Assembly (NCBI GenBank): GCA_016937575.1
Contig: JAFHKN010000005.1
Location: forward strand, 1-64,000
Source: Roseomonas aeriglobus
GTDB lineage: Bacteria; Pseudomonadota; Alphaproteobacteria; Sphingomonadales; Sphingomonadaceae
Direction of reading: 5' to 3'
Length of the DNA: 64,000 bases
Within the stretch, counting starts at the first letter, position 1. Each line of letters begins with the position of its first letter. Under the pieces are notes generated by a model that was not told the origin of the DNA, searched no databases, and saw nothing but the letters and a program-made list of their open reading frames with translations. The translations under genes and the position numbers were made by a program. Shown in pieces: positions 27,521 to 35,554 of this stretch.

Positions 27521-28911
27521 GCGTCGGCCTCCTCCGGCATCTCATCCCGGTCGAAAGCCGTTTCGAAGTCCTCTGACAGGGTTATCTGGCCGGATTCGTC
27601 CTCCTCGACTCGGCGGTCCTCTTCCGCGGCGAAGCTGACTGGGAAGTCGAAGCTCATCGGTAGGCTGGCAACCGCAAGGCGCTCACCGGACGCGGCAATG
27701 TCTAGGGTCGGATCACCTTCGGCAAGCCACCCCATCGCGGCGAGCAGCATGTCGCGCCATTTGTCGTTGAACCAAGACCGCGTGAGGCGCAACCGGATAC
27801 GCTGCAGCTGTTCACCCGGGAGCGGGGTTCGGCCATCGGTCGTCACCGCGACATTGGCATGGACCCGGAAGAGAGCATCCGGCCAGAGCTTGGGTTGAGC
27901 GACAAGGCACAGATGCCAGCGCCGATCCTTGAACTTGCCGCTCAGGACCCGGTCGACCCGATGTCCATCGCTCAGCGTCAGCTTCACTCTTCCGTCGATG
28001 AGTCCGTCGGGGAAGAAGCGGCCGCGGGCGCCCGAGGCGAAATCGACAGGAAGTAGCCCGAGACGATGCATGGCCAAGTCCCAGTGCTGACGCATCAAAT
28101 TGACGGCGATCCGCCGTGCATTGGAACGCTCAACGAAGTGGCGGCTATAGGTACCGTCGATCACGCCGTTGAATGGCAAGCTGGCGCGCGCCTTCAAAGG
28201 CGGAGCGCCGTTGTCGAGACGCTCGATAGCATCGGGTCCGCAGAAGGCGATCACCCCTCCATCGTGTAGTACATGGGGAACACGTGTGAACTGGCTCCAG
28301 GCTTCCAGCTGCGCAGTCGTTCCCTTCGCCTCCAGGATCCAGACGTCAGGCCTCGCCCGGAGTTCGAACCAGTTGCTGTAGAGCGTCTCGGGACTTGAAG
28401 TGACCAGCTTTCGACCGTCCTCTTGGGCAGCGACGATCATCGCAAGCTGCTCGGCGTCCGGATGCTCGACCTTTGGCACACGTGAGGAGTCGAGCGTCTC
28501 GAACAGGGGCTGAAGGCAGGCAGCCCAGTTAGGGAACGCATTGTGTGCGTTCTGGCGGAGGATCTCCGTCGGGAAATCGCCGAAATCCACGTCGGCGATT
28601 CGGATCGGAATCATAAACTCCGCATCGCCGAGCTTGCGACGCATGACGTCGCCGAGGGCGAGTTCCTTCTTTACGCCTTGCTTGCCGATGTGCTCGGACA
28701 CGACGACGATCTGCTTGATCGCCTCGTGCCGCAGCACGTGCTCGATCTTGTCCCAGAAATCGTCGCCACCCCGAAGCGCGCCAACGTCGACCCAGACCTT
28801 GTACCCGGCAGTGGTCAAGCGACCTGCGAGCCACCGCGCGAACCGGTTATCCTCGGGGTTGGCGTGCGTGATCAGAATGGTGTCGCGCACCAGTGTCGGA
28901 ACGGTTGTCAT
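27517..28911 (-). CDS. TIR-APAZ effector (SPARTA NADase subunit)
   Basis: 464 residues. An N-terminal TIR domain (about 9-150) reads TILITHANPEDNRFARWLAG, GGDDFWDKIEHVL and VKKELALGDVM, with E83 as the likely catalytic glutamate. In SPARTA systems this domain degrades NAD(P)+ once the Argonaute detects foreign nucleic acid, killing or arresting the cell. The APAZ region (about 165-464) carries LYSNWFELR and SWFNDKWRDMLLAAM, motifs I associate with the family. The acidic tail (DEMPEEADA) overlaps the Argonaute start. The pair is complete and apparently intact. Confidence 0.93.
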   Translation of the reverse strand: MTTVPTLVRDTILITHANPEDNRFARWLAGRLTTAGYKVWVDVGALRGGDDFWDKIEHVLRHEAIKQIVVVSEHIGKQGVKKELALGDVMRRKLGDAEFMIPIRIADVDFGDFPTEILRQNAHNAFPNWAACLQPLFETLDSSRVPKVEHPDAEQLAMIVAAQEDGRKLVTSSPETLYSNWFELRARPDVWILEAKGTTAQLEAWSQFTRVPHVLHDGGVIAFCGPDAIERLDNGAPPLKARASLPFNGVIDGTYSRHFVERSNARRIAVNLMRQHWDLAMHRLGLLPVDFASGARGRFFPDGLIDGRVKLTLSDGHRVDRVLSGKFKDRRWHLCLVAQPKLWPDALFRVHANVAVTTDGRTPLPGEQLQRIRLRLTRSWFNDKWRDMLLAAMGWLAEGDPTLDIAASGERLAVASLPMSFDFPVSFAAEEDRRVEEDESGQITLSEDFETAFDRDEMPEEADA

Positions 28912-28962
28912 GCGTGTCCCCGCCTGCAGCGTACCGTACCCAAAAGCACGAATATGGGCCTA

Positions 28963-29358
28963 CTACGCCAGAGGGCGCACGTTGGTGATGGTAATGCCGA
29001 CATCCGCGCTCGCCAGCGGGCCGTCCGTCGTGAACATCTGCGCTTGCAGATCGATCGCCAAAGCAAGGCATGCCCGGTCGCCAAGCGAAAGACCAAGTGC
29101 CTTCGTCGACGGCCGGAGGTCGCCTATGATGAGCGCCTGGGCAGGGGAGAGCGGCCGAACATCGAGGTGCAACCCGCCGAGCGCCTCACGCACCTCGTCC
29201 AGCGACAGGCCACGCTCCCGCAGCTTGGACACGACCTCGGCCAGGTTTGCCGTTCCGATGACACTGCGGGTCAGCACGTCGACTACCCGATCAGCCCCGG
29301 GCTCGTCGTTCAGAAGGCAGAGCAGGGCGGAGGCGTCGAGTACGACCTTGCTACTCAC
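28963..29358 (-). CDS. vapC: VapC-type PIN-domain toxin
   Basis: 131 residues from the GTG at 29358. SKVVLDASALLCLLNDEPGAD is the PIN N-terminus with the first catalytic Asp, TANLAEVVSKL supplies the conserved Glu, and LGDRACLALAIDLQAQMFTTD supplies the C-terminal Asp pair. It should be an RNase held inactive by the antitoxin just upstream. The GTG overlaps the antitoxin stop by 8 bases, the normal vapBC coupling. The upstream ATG at 29385 would lie deep in vapB and is rejected. The TIR-APAZ gene starts 51 bases downstream on the same strand. Confidence 0.9.
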   Translation of the reverse strand: MSSKVVLDASALLCLLNDEPGADRVVDVLTRSVIGTANLAEVVSKLRERGLSLDEVREALGGLHLDVRPLSPAQALIIGDLRPSTKALGLSLGDRACLALAIDLQAQMFTTDGPLASADVGITITNVRPLA

Positions 29359-29605
29359 GCTCCGCCTCACGCCGGCGTTCGGCAATCAGCTCGTCAGCCA
29401 GGCCGACGCCTTCGGGCACATACTTGCGAAGGATCGCGCGAGCCCGCTCTAACGCTCTCGGTACGGACCGTACCCGCAACTCGCCATCGTCCACATCGAC
29501 GAGAACGGTGTCACCTGTGGTGATCCCGAGCTCACGGCGCATTGCCGCCGGGATCACGAGCTTGCCACCATCCACGATCTTGACCCTCTGTGCTTCCATC
29601 TGCAC
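29351..29605 (-). CDS. vapB: AbrB/SpoVT-family antitoxin (VapB)
   Basis: 84 residues. The N-terminal swapped-hairpin DNA-binding domain is clear: KIVDGGKLVIPAAMRRELGI and DTVLVDVDDGELRVRS. The C-terminal helical tail (LADELIAERRREAE) would wrap the toxin. Two ATGs lie close together (29605 and 29599); the first was kept. It is expected to repress its own promoter in the 240 bases upstream. It forms a standard vapBC module with the next gene. Confidence 0.88.
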   Translation of the reverse strand: MQMEAQRVKIVDGGKLVIPAAMRRELGITTGDTVLVDVDDGELRVRSVPRALERARAILRKYVPEGVGLADELIAERRREAERE

Positions 29606-29848
29606 TGACCTCGCTTGGCTGACCCAATCACCAGACCTTACCGGATGTCGGCGCTGACGGATAGCGCAAAGCAGGACCCTTCAACGGGTTTAGTGATTGG
29701 TGGCCGTTCATATCTGCGCGCGGTAGCTACTTAGGCCTGACTAGCTGAGCTAGGCTCGACAGGATCGGCGCTTGCTATTCCGAGCCGGATGCCGCAGCGG
29801 TGGCTCACAAGGGTATACCCAAGAACGCCGGGCAGGAGTGACGAGCAG

Positions 29849-30502
29849 ATGGGAGGCAACGAGGTCAGGGCGGCGCGGGTGTACCTGCGTGTGAGCACGG
29901 ACGAGCAGGACCTGACGCGGCAGGAGAGCATCGTGGCCGGCGCGCGGGCGGCCGGCCTCTACGTCGCGGCGGTGTACCGGGAGAAGGCGTCGGGCGCACG
30001 GCCAGACCGACCCGAGCTGTTGCGCATGGTCGCGGACCTCCAGCCGGGCGAGGTGGTGGTGGCCGAGAAGATCGACCGGATCAGCCGCCTGCCGCTGCCG
30101 GAGGCGGAGCTGCTGGTGGAGACGATCCGGGGCAGGGGGGCGCGCCTCGCAGTGCCGGGGATCGTGGACCTGTCCGACTTGTTGGCCGACAGCGCGGGCG
30201 TAGCGCGCATCGTGCTGGAGGCGGTGCAGGACATGCTGCTGCGGGTGGCGCTGCAAACGGCGCGCGACGACTACGAGACGCGCCGTGAGCGGCAACGCGA
30301 GGGCATTGAGGTCGCGAAGAGGGCGGGGCGTTACACCGGCCGCAAGCCGGATCTCGCCCACCACCGGCGCATCGTAGGTCTGAGGGAGGCGGGCATGAGT
30401 ATCGCGAAAACTGCGGAGCTCGCCGGATGCAGCATCGCTCACGTCAAGCGCGTGACAGCACTTCATCGCTCGAAGCCGACTCCGCCTCAGCAGGGCGACT
30501 GA
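29849..30502 (+). CDS. Serine recombinase (resolvase/invertase family)
   Basis: 217 residues from ATG 29849. The catalytic serine lies in VYLRVSTDEQDLTRQ, and KIDRISRLPLPEAELL keeps the family's Arg/Asp residues. The C-terminal helix-turn-helix is IAKTAELAGCSIAHVKRV. The more upstream ATG at 29789 adds a tail not seen in resolvases. It stands at the edge of a nested mobile-element region and could be a transposon resolvase whose transposase has been lost. Its res site was not identified. Confidence 0.88.
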   Translation: MGGNEVRAARVYLRVSTDEQDLTRQESIVAGARAAGLYVAAVYREKASGARPDRPELLRMVADLQPGEVVVAEKIDRISRLPLPEAELLVETIRGRGARLAVPGIVDLSDLLADSAGVARIVLEAVQDMLLRVALQTARDDYETRRERQREGIEVAKRAGRYTGRKPDLAHHRRIVGLREAGMSIAKTAELAGCSIAHVKRVTALHRSKPTPPQQGD

Positions 30503-30642
30503 GTTTCATGCATGTCTCACCGCCGATCGTAATGTTCTAAACAGCATCGCGGATCGGGCATGGTGACGTCCTCCCTGTTTTTTCATCCATGTTGAGTGAG
30601 AGTTTTCCGGCTCTTTGAAGCCTACGGGCAAGGAGCTGGGAC

Positions 30643-30908
30643 ATGAAGAAGTCGAGGTACACGGAATAGCAGATCGCGTTTGCGCTGAAGCAGGCGGAGA
30701 CGGGCACGCCTGTGGCAGAGGTCATCCGCGGATGGGCTTGTCGGAGCAGACGTTCTATTGCTGGAAGAAGGTGTATGGTGGGCTGGGCGTCGGCGAGCTG
30801 CGGCGGGTGAAACAGCTCGAGGACGAGAATCGCAAGCGCAAGCAGCTCGTCGCGGACCTGAGCCTGGACAAGCATATCCTGCAGGATGTCCTGGCAAAAA
30901 AGCGCTGA
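30643..30908 (+). pseudogene. IS3-family OrfA, inactivated
   Basis: The reading starts MKKSRYTE and meets an in-frame TAG at 30667. It continues QIAFALKQAETGTPVAEV, shifts frame near 30728 and ends SLDKHILQDVLAKKR at 30908. This is the helix-turn-helix and leucine-zipper protein of IS3-family elements, IS407-like by sequence. A stop codon plus a frameshift make it a pseudogene. GGAGCTGGGAC upstream of the ATG is the remnant ribosome binding site. Confidence 0.85.
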
Positions 30909-31451
30909 CGCCTGGGCGGCGGCGCGAGATCGTCGCGCACGTCCAGGCATCCCACGGCGTCAGCGAGCGGCGCAGCTGCCTCGCGCTCGGCGTCGACCGC
31001 TCGTCGGTGCGATACGTGTCACAAGCCGGACGAGGCGCCGCTGCGGCTGCGCATCCATGATCTGGCGGCAGCACGGGTGCGCTCTGGCTATTTCCGGATC
31101 TACATCCTGTTGCGCCGGGAGGGCTGGCTGGTGAACCACAAGCGGGTCTACCGGCTGTATCGGGAGGATGGATTGAGCCTTCGGCTCAAGCGCCCTTGGC
31201 GCAACGTCAGCGCGGCGAACCGCGAACGCCTGCCTACGGCCTCGGCGCCCAACGAGATGTGGTCGATGAACTTTGTCTCGGATGTGCGGTTCGACGGGCG
31301 GCGCTTGCGGGCGCTGACGGTGGTCGACGCGTTCACCCGCGAGGCGCTGGCGATCGACGTCGATCAGGGCATCACGGGCGAGCAGGTGGTCGCGGCGGTG
31401 ACGCGCATCGCGTCCGTGCGTGGTACGCCGAAGACCATTCGGGTCGACAAC

Positions 31452-31690
31452 GTCCTATGTCGGGAAGCAGCGGCGGGTTTTGGCCAGCAGATATCCATGC
31501 GCCGACAACCGTCGGCGCGGCATGCAATCTGAGCCAGATGGCTCCCACCGTCAACGGGATCGCTCCCTGCCATAGCAAACACAGGATCCAGCAGCGCCGA
31601 GGCGGCCGTGGTCCTCACCATCCTTAAAACGAGATACGCACCCAGGTGGAAGGCCCGAACATTATCTACAGGGTCGCTCGACGAGCGCCC
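31452..31690 (-). ncRNA. Candidate bridge-RNA segment of the IS1111-type element
   Basis: IS1111-group elements encode a bridge RNA in the non-coding end downstream of the transposase, and this is the only sizeable non-coding part here. It holds a perfect 8-bp hairpin, GCGCCGAC-AACC-GTCGGCGC (31498-31517). A second hairpin lies near the transposase stop, about 31671-31692 (GGG-GCTC arms). The RNA itself, its ends and its guide loops are inference. Confidence 0.45.
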
Positions 31691-32962
31691 TCACGGCACT
31701 TGCAGAGAGGGGTCCTTCCACCTGGCATCCGACCGTTCGAGGAACGGCCGGTACTCTGTCCCCGTCTTGATGACGGCGTGAGCCACGCGCGCCATCTTGG
31801 CGGTGAGCGCCGTCATCGCCTTGCGGCGACGGTCGGCATCGTCCGCGTGCCCGGCGACATATCGTCCGAGCTTGTCGCGGAAGCTGTTGTCGCGCTGACG
31901 CGCGGCGACCTGGGCAGCCATCCAGAAGGTCCGGCGCAGGCGCGCATTGCCGTACTTGGACAGCTTCGTGCGGCCACGGAACGTGCCTGACTGACACGTT
32001 GCGAGATCGAGACCGCAGAACTTCAGGAACTGACGATGATGGTTGAAGCGCCGCAGATCACCGGCCTCGGCCAGGATGGTCAGCGCGTTGATCGGACCGA
32101 TGCCCGGAATGTTGCGCAGCAGCTGGTAGTCGACGTCATCGGCGAGCCGCGCATGGGCCAGCCGCTCGATCTCGTCTCGCTGGTGGATGAGGCTGCGGCC
32201 CTGCGCGATGACCATGCGGAACATGGTGATGGCGGCTGAGTTCTCCGGCACCGGCAGTGCCGTCGAGGCGGACGCCGTCTCGTAGATGTCGTTGATGAGG
32301 CGTGCCTTGGAGACCTTGCGGCCGATGAGCGGCCATGCCGCGGCCGAGAACGCCTCGCGGTCCAGCGCCGTGATGGTGGCCGGCGTCGGAAACCGCTCGA
32401 TGAGCGCCAGGAACCAGTCGGACCGGCTGTTGCCTGCGAAGCGGGCGATCTCGGGGAAGTACAGCGGCAGGTAGTGGGTCAGGATCCGATGCCAGGTCTG
32501 CGTCTTCATCCTTGAGATCGTCTCGTGAGTCTTCGAGAGCTCCTGCAGGTCGTTGATTCCGGCCACCAGCGGGTCGACGTAGCGCTGCGTCGCACCGATC
32601 CGCAGCATGTGCAGGATGACCTGCGCGTCCTTGGAGTCGTTCTTGTCCCAGCCGTTGTGCAGCGCCTCGCGCGTTCTGGCGAGCGCGACCGACGAGATGA
32701 GGCGCAGCTCGAACCCTGCCGTCAGCAGCCGGTGCGCCAGCGTACGATGGTAATTACCCGTCGCCTCGAACCCGACGATGATAGGGCGCCCGATAGCAGC
32801 GAGTTGCTCGGCAAAGCCGTCATAGTCCTGCCTGGTCGCCATGACGGTCATCCGCCGGCGCCGGCCGCCTTCCGGTCGCTCGATGAGAACCTCCTGTCGG
32901 CTCTTGGACATGTCGATGGCTACCAGCACGGCGCCGGCAGGCGTAGAGGTGAGCTTGGTCAT
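31691..32962 (-). CDS. IS110-family transposase (DEDD recombinase)
   Basis: 423 residues from ATG 32962 (MTKLTSTPAG); a longer start at 33025 adds 21 residues. The RuvC-like DEDD domain shows AVLVAIDMSKSRQEV, VGFEATGNYH and DKNDSKDAQVI. The C-terminal Tnp20-type domain follows: LRNIPGIGPINALTILAEAG and SGTFRGRTKLSKYGNARLRR, including the conserved serine region. The enzyme moves the element with help of an element-encoded bridge RNA. The open reading frame is intact. Confidence 0.93.
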   Translation of the reverse strand: MTKLTSTPAGAVLVAIDMSKSRQEVLIERPEGGRRRRMTVMATRQDYDGFAEQLAAIGRPIIVGFEATGNYHRTLAHRLLTAGFELRLISSVALARTREALHNGWDKNDSKDAQVILHMLRIGATQRYVDPLVAGINDLQELSKTHETISRMKTQTWHRILTHYLPLYFPEIARFAGNSRSDWFLALIERFPTPATITALDREAFSAAAWPLIGRKVSKARLINDIYETASASTALPVPENSAAITMFRMVIAQGRSLIHQRDEIERLAHARLADDVDYQLLRNIPGIGPINALTILAEAGDLRRFNHHRQFLKFCGLDLATCQSGTFRGRTKLSKYGNARLRRTFWMAAQVAARQRDNSFRDKLGRYVAGHADDADRRRKAMTALTAKMARVAHAVIKTGTEYRPFLERSDARWKDPSLQVP

Positions 32963-33485
32963 GGTCGGTCGGCCTCCAAAGTGTTGTCTCGACAACCTCA
33001 CTTTAGATACCTGCTGACCGGCCATGGCTTGCCCTGATGAAGTCTGCGGCCGCTACGCGGCCTTGTCTTCATCAGGGCCATAGCGGCTCCCGAACCAGCG
33101 CTTCCCAATGTGCTATGGCAGCGAGTTCATCGCTACCGCCGTCCAGGCCTGGCTCGGGCAGATCGGCGTGAAGACGCTCTACATCGCACCGGGCTCACCA
33201 TGGGAGAACGGCTACAACGAAAGCTTCAACGGCTCCCTGCGAGACGAGCTCCTAAATGGCGAAATCTTCTACAGCCTCGCCGAGGCCAAGGTCCTGATCG
33301 AGGCTTGGCGGCGCCACTACAACACCGTCCGGCCGCACAGCAGCCTCGGCTACCGACCACCGGCTCCGGAAGCGGCGACACCGCCATTGCCGGTCTCCGG
33401 CTCCGCTTCGCTCCACCTCCGACCGGCAATGGCGGCGGAGACGACAATGCACTAACTAACAATCCGGACCACCCGATGGGGGCTG

Positions 33486-35076
33486 CTCAAAATGGCGGAG
33501 ACAGTTGCGAGCGAAGGGCGACGATGATGCCCGTCTCCGAGAGGTCGCGGTCATGTTCCACCTGCGTGACGCGCTACGCTCGGGCGACATCTGGCTCGAC
33601 CGCTCGCATCGGTATGGTGACCTGCGCAACGTCCTGGTGTCGATGGAAGTCGCGCATGCTGCGAAGCTGGCCGTACCGTCTGATCCGCATGTCTGGCTCG
33701 CCGATCGCAAAGCCCGTCTTGCCGATGGCCTTGCCCGGCTCGGTCGCGCCGCGCGTAACGGCACGATCCCGAAAGGCAGTATCGAGGACGGCACACTGCG
33801 CATCGATCGCCTCACCGCTGACGCGCCGGATGGGATCGATGACTTGGTGCTCGATCTCTACCGCCGTCTGCCGTCCGTCCGTATTACCGACCTGCTGCTC
33901 GAAGTAGATGCCGCGCTCGGCTTCACCGAGGCCTTCACGCACCTGCGCACCGGCGTTCCGTGCGACGACCGGACCGGCCTGCTCAATGTCCTGCTCGCAG
34001 AGGGTTTGAACCTGGGCCTGCGCAAGATGGCCGAGGCTTCCAACACCCATGATTACTGGCAACTCTCTCGGCTCGCGCGCTGGCACGTCGAACGCGAGGC
34101 GATCGATCAGGCGCTGACCCATGTGGTCGCCGCACAAGGCGATCTGCCGATGGCGCAGGTCTGGGGTATGGGCACTACCGCATCCGCCGATGGTCAATTC
34201 TACCCCGCCGCGCGACAGGGCGAGGCGATGAACACGGTCAACGCTCGCTATGGCAACGATCCCGGCATCAAGGCCTATACCCACGTCAACGACCGCTTCG
34301 CGCCGTTTGCATCGCGGACCATCCCTGCGACCGTCAGCGAAGCCCCATACTTGCTCGACGGGCTGACGATGAATGAGGCCGGGCGACGGATCGAGGAGCA
34401 ATACGCCGACACTGGCGGGTTCACCGACCATCTGTTCGGGATCAGCGCCACGCTCGGCTACCGCCTGGTGCTGCGCATCCGCGACCTTCCGTCCAAACGG
34501 CTCTACGTGTTCGATCCCGCCGCTACGCCGAGCGAGTTACGTCCGCTGGTGGGCGGGAAGGCGCGCGAAGCGCTGATCGTCTCCAATTGGCCCGATCTAT
34601 TTCGCTGCGCAGCCACCATGAGCGCAGGGCAGGTCCCGTCAAGCCGCATCCTGCGCAAGCTCGCCGCCTATCCGCGCCAGAACGATCTGGCGGCCGCACT
34701 GCGCGAGGTCGGCCGGATCGAACGGACGCTATTCATCATCGAATGGATCCTTGATGCCGGCATGCAACGCCGCGCGCAGGTCGGCCTCAACAAGGGCGAA
34801 GCGCACCACGCGCTGAAGAACGCCTTACGGATCGGTCGCCAGGGCGAGATCCGCGACCGTACGACAGAGGGGCAGCATTACCGCATCGCCGGCCTCAACC
34901 TGCTCACCGCCGTCATCGTCTACTGGAACACCCTGCATCTCGGCCATGCCGTCGAAGCCCGGCGACGCGAAGGGCTCGATACGCCCGACCACCTGCTGGC
35001 CCATATCTCACCGCTCGGGTGGGCGCACATCCTCCTCACCGGCGAATACCTCTGGCCGAAGGGTGCCGAGGCTTAG
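33486..35076 (+). pseudogene. tnpA: 3' half of a Tn3-family transposase gene (tnpA)
   Basis: Tn3 homology begins at about 33486 (SKWRRQLRAKGDDD), immediately after the IS3 right end, and runs open to 35076, about 530 residues of a protein usually near 970. The DDE domain is present: ASADGQFYPAARQGEAM, APYLLDGLTMNEAG and NKGEAHHALKNAL. The N-terminal DNA-binding half is missing; no tnpA sequence lies left of the IS3 remnant, so a deletion accompanied or followed that insertion. The closest relative in this window is the longer tnpA at 56494. It ends LTGEYLWPKGAEA, overlapping the terminal repeat. Confidence 0.9.
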
Positions 35077-35109
35077 GGTGTCATTTCGCCCTCAGCCGGA
35101 TTCGACCCC
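35072..35109 (-). repeat. Right terminal inverted repeat (38 bp) of the Tn3-family remnant
   Basis: On the minus strand the end reads GGGGTCGAATCCGGCTGAGG and continues to CCCTAAG, 38 bases in all. The GGGGTC start, CTAAG inner end and length match Tn3-family repeats (Tn5393-like pattern). It overlaps the tnpA stop, as is normal. The partner repeat on the left has been lost. Confidence 0.8.
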
Positions 35110-35296
35110 TAGGAGTGCGAGCGCCTACAGCTAGCGGCAGCACCGACCAGCGATGCGCAATGCCGGAGCGCGCCGACATGCGATCGAACAGTCGCGCCTC
35201 CCGCTCAGGCAGTCGCTGGCGCGCCCAGTCGACAAAGGCGGCGTGAATATCCTGATCGGGCACGGCGGTCCCGATCGCCTGGATGGTCGCATGCAC
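35110..35296 (-). pseudogene. Type III polyketide synthase, 5' fragment cut by the Tn3 element
   Basis: About 60 codons from the GTG at 35296 read HATIQAIGTAVPDQDIHAAF ... FDRMSARSGIAHRWSVLP. This is the N-terminus of bacterial chalcone/stilbene-synthase-like enzymes, which build alkylresorcinol- or pyrone-type polyketides. The frame runs into the Tn3 terminal repeat at 35109, so the catalytic Cys-His-Asn part is gone. The rest of the gene is not in the window. Family identification is from the first 60 residues only. Confidence 0.65.
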
Positions 35297-35501
35297 GAAA
35301 ACCGGGTCCTCTTCGCGCCCTCAAGCGGGTTCCGTCACGCTGGATCATGGCCCCATTCCCGAGGTCAATTGGCCGGCAATGACGATGGCCTTCACGGCCG
35401 ATCCCGGACTGCTGGCGGGCCTGAAGCCGGGAGATAAGGTCAGCTTCGAGCTCGCGGTTGGCGATGGCGGCGCCACCGTGACCGCGATCCGGAAACAATG
35501 A
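35283..35501 (+). pseudogene. CusF-like copper-binding domain, probably a 3' fragment
   Basis: From about 35330 the sequence encodes GSVTLDHGPIPEVNWPAMTM and AGLKPGDKVSFELAVGDG, the CusF fold with the WxxMxM copper site. The domain occurs alone or at the C-terminus of CusB-type efflux adaptors. The first 15 codons (MVACTKTGSSSRPQAG) overlap the divergent polyketide-synthase start and match no signal peptide. A recombination junction near 35310-35330 that cut off the native 5' end is therefore likely. Confidence 0.6.
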
Positions 35502-35554
35502 CCCCTGATGGGCCGGCATTCGCGCCGGCCCATACGACCAGCGTCGATCGACGA

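Larger units (their letters stand above)
31452..33117 (-). mobile_element. IS110/IS1111-type insertion sequence
   Basis: Boundaries follow from restoring the interrupted IS3 orfB reading frame, give or take one base. There is no target duplication beyond a possible single G. Near each end, offset by a few bases, lie similar sequences: TCGGGAAGCAGCGG at about 31460 and the reverse complement of the right end, TTGGGAAGCGCTGG. These act as subterminal inverted repeats, as in the IS1111 group. One transposase is encoded on the minus strand, with a 240-base non-coding segment after its stop. Confidence 0.8.
30905..33455 (+). pseudogene. IS3-family OrfB (DDE transposase) split by an IS110-type element
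   Basis: The left part (about 30905-31451) has a frameshift near 31020, then YFRIYILLRREGWLVNHKRV and NEMWSMNFVSDVRFDGRRL with the first catalytic Asp, and breaks off at IRVDN. The right part (33118-33455) resumes with [14 protein letters not shown] and carries [18 protein letters not shown] with the catalytic Glu, ending MAAETTMH. Joining 31451 to 33118 restores the conserved DNGSEF, so about 1.67 kb was inserted exactly here. The pieces belong to the same element as the broken OrfA. Confidence 0.88.

Noticed and set aside
29720..29790. Short CTAGCT/AGCTAG palindrome upstream of the serine recombinase as an attachment site
   Set aside because: Only one copy was seen and it has no relation to other recombinase sites in the window.
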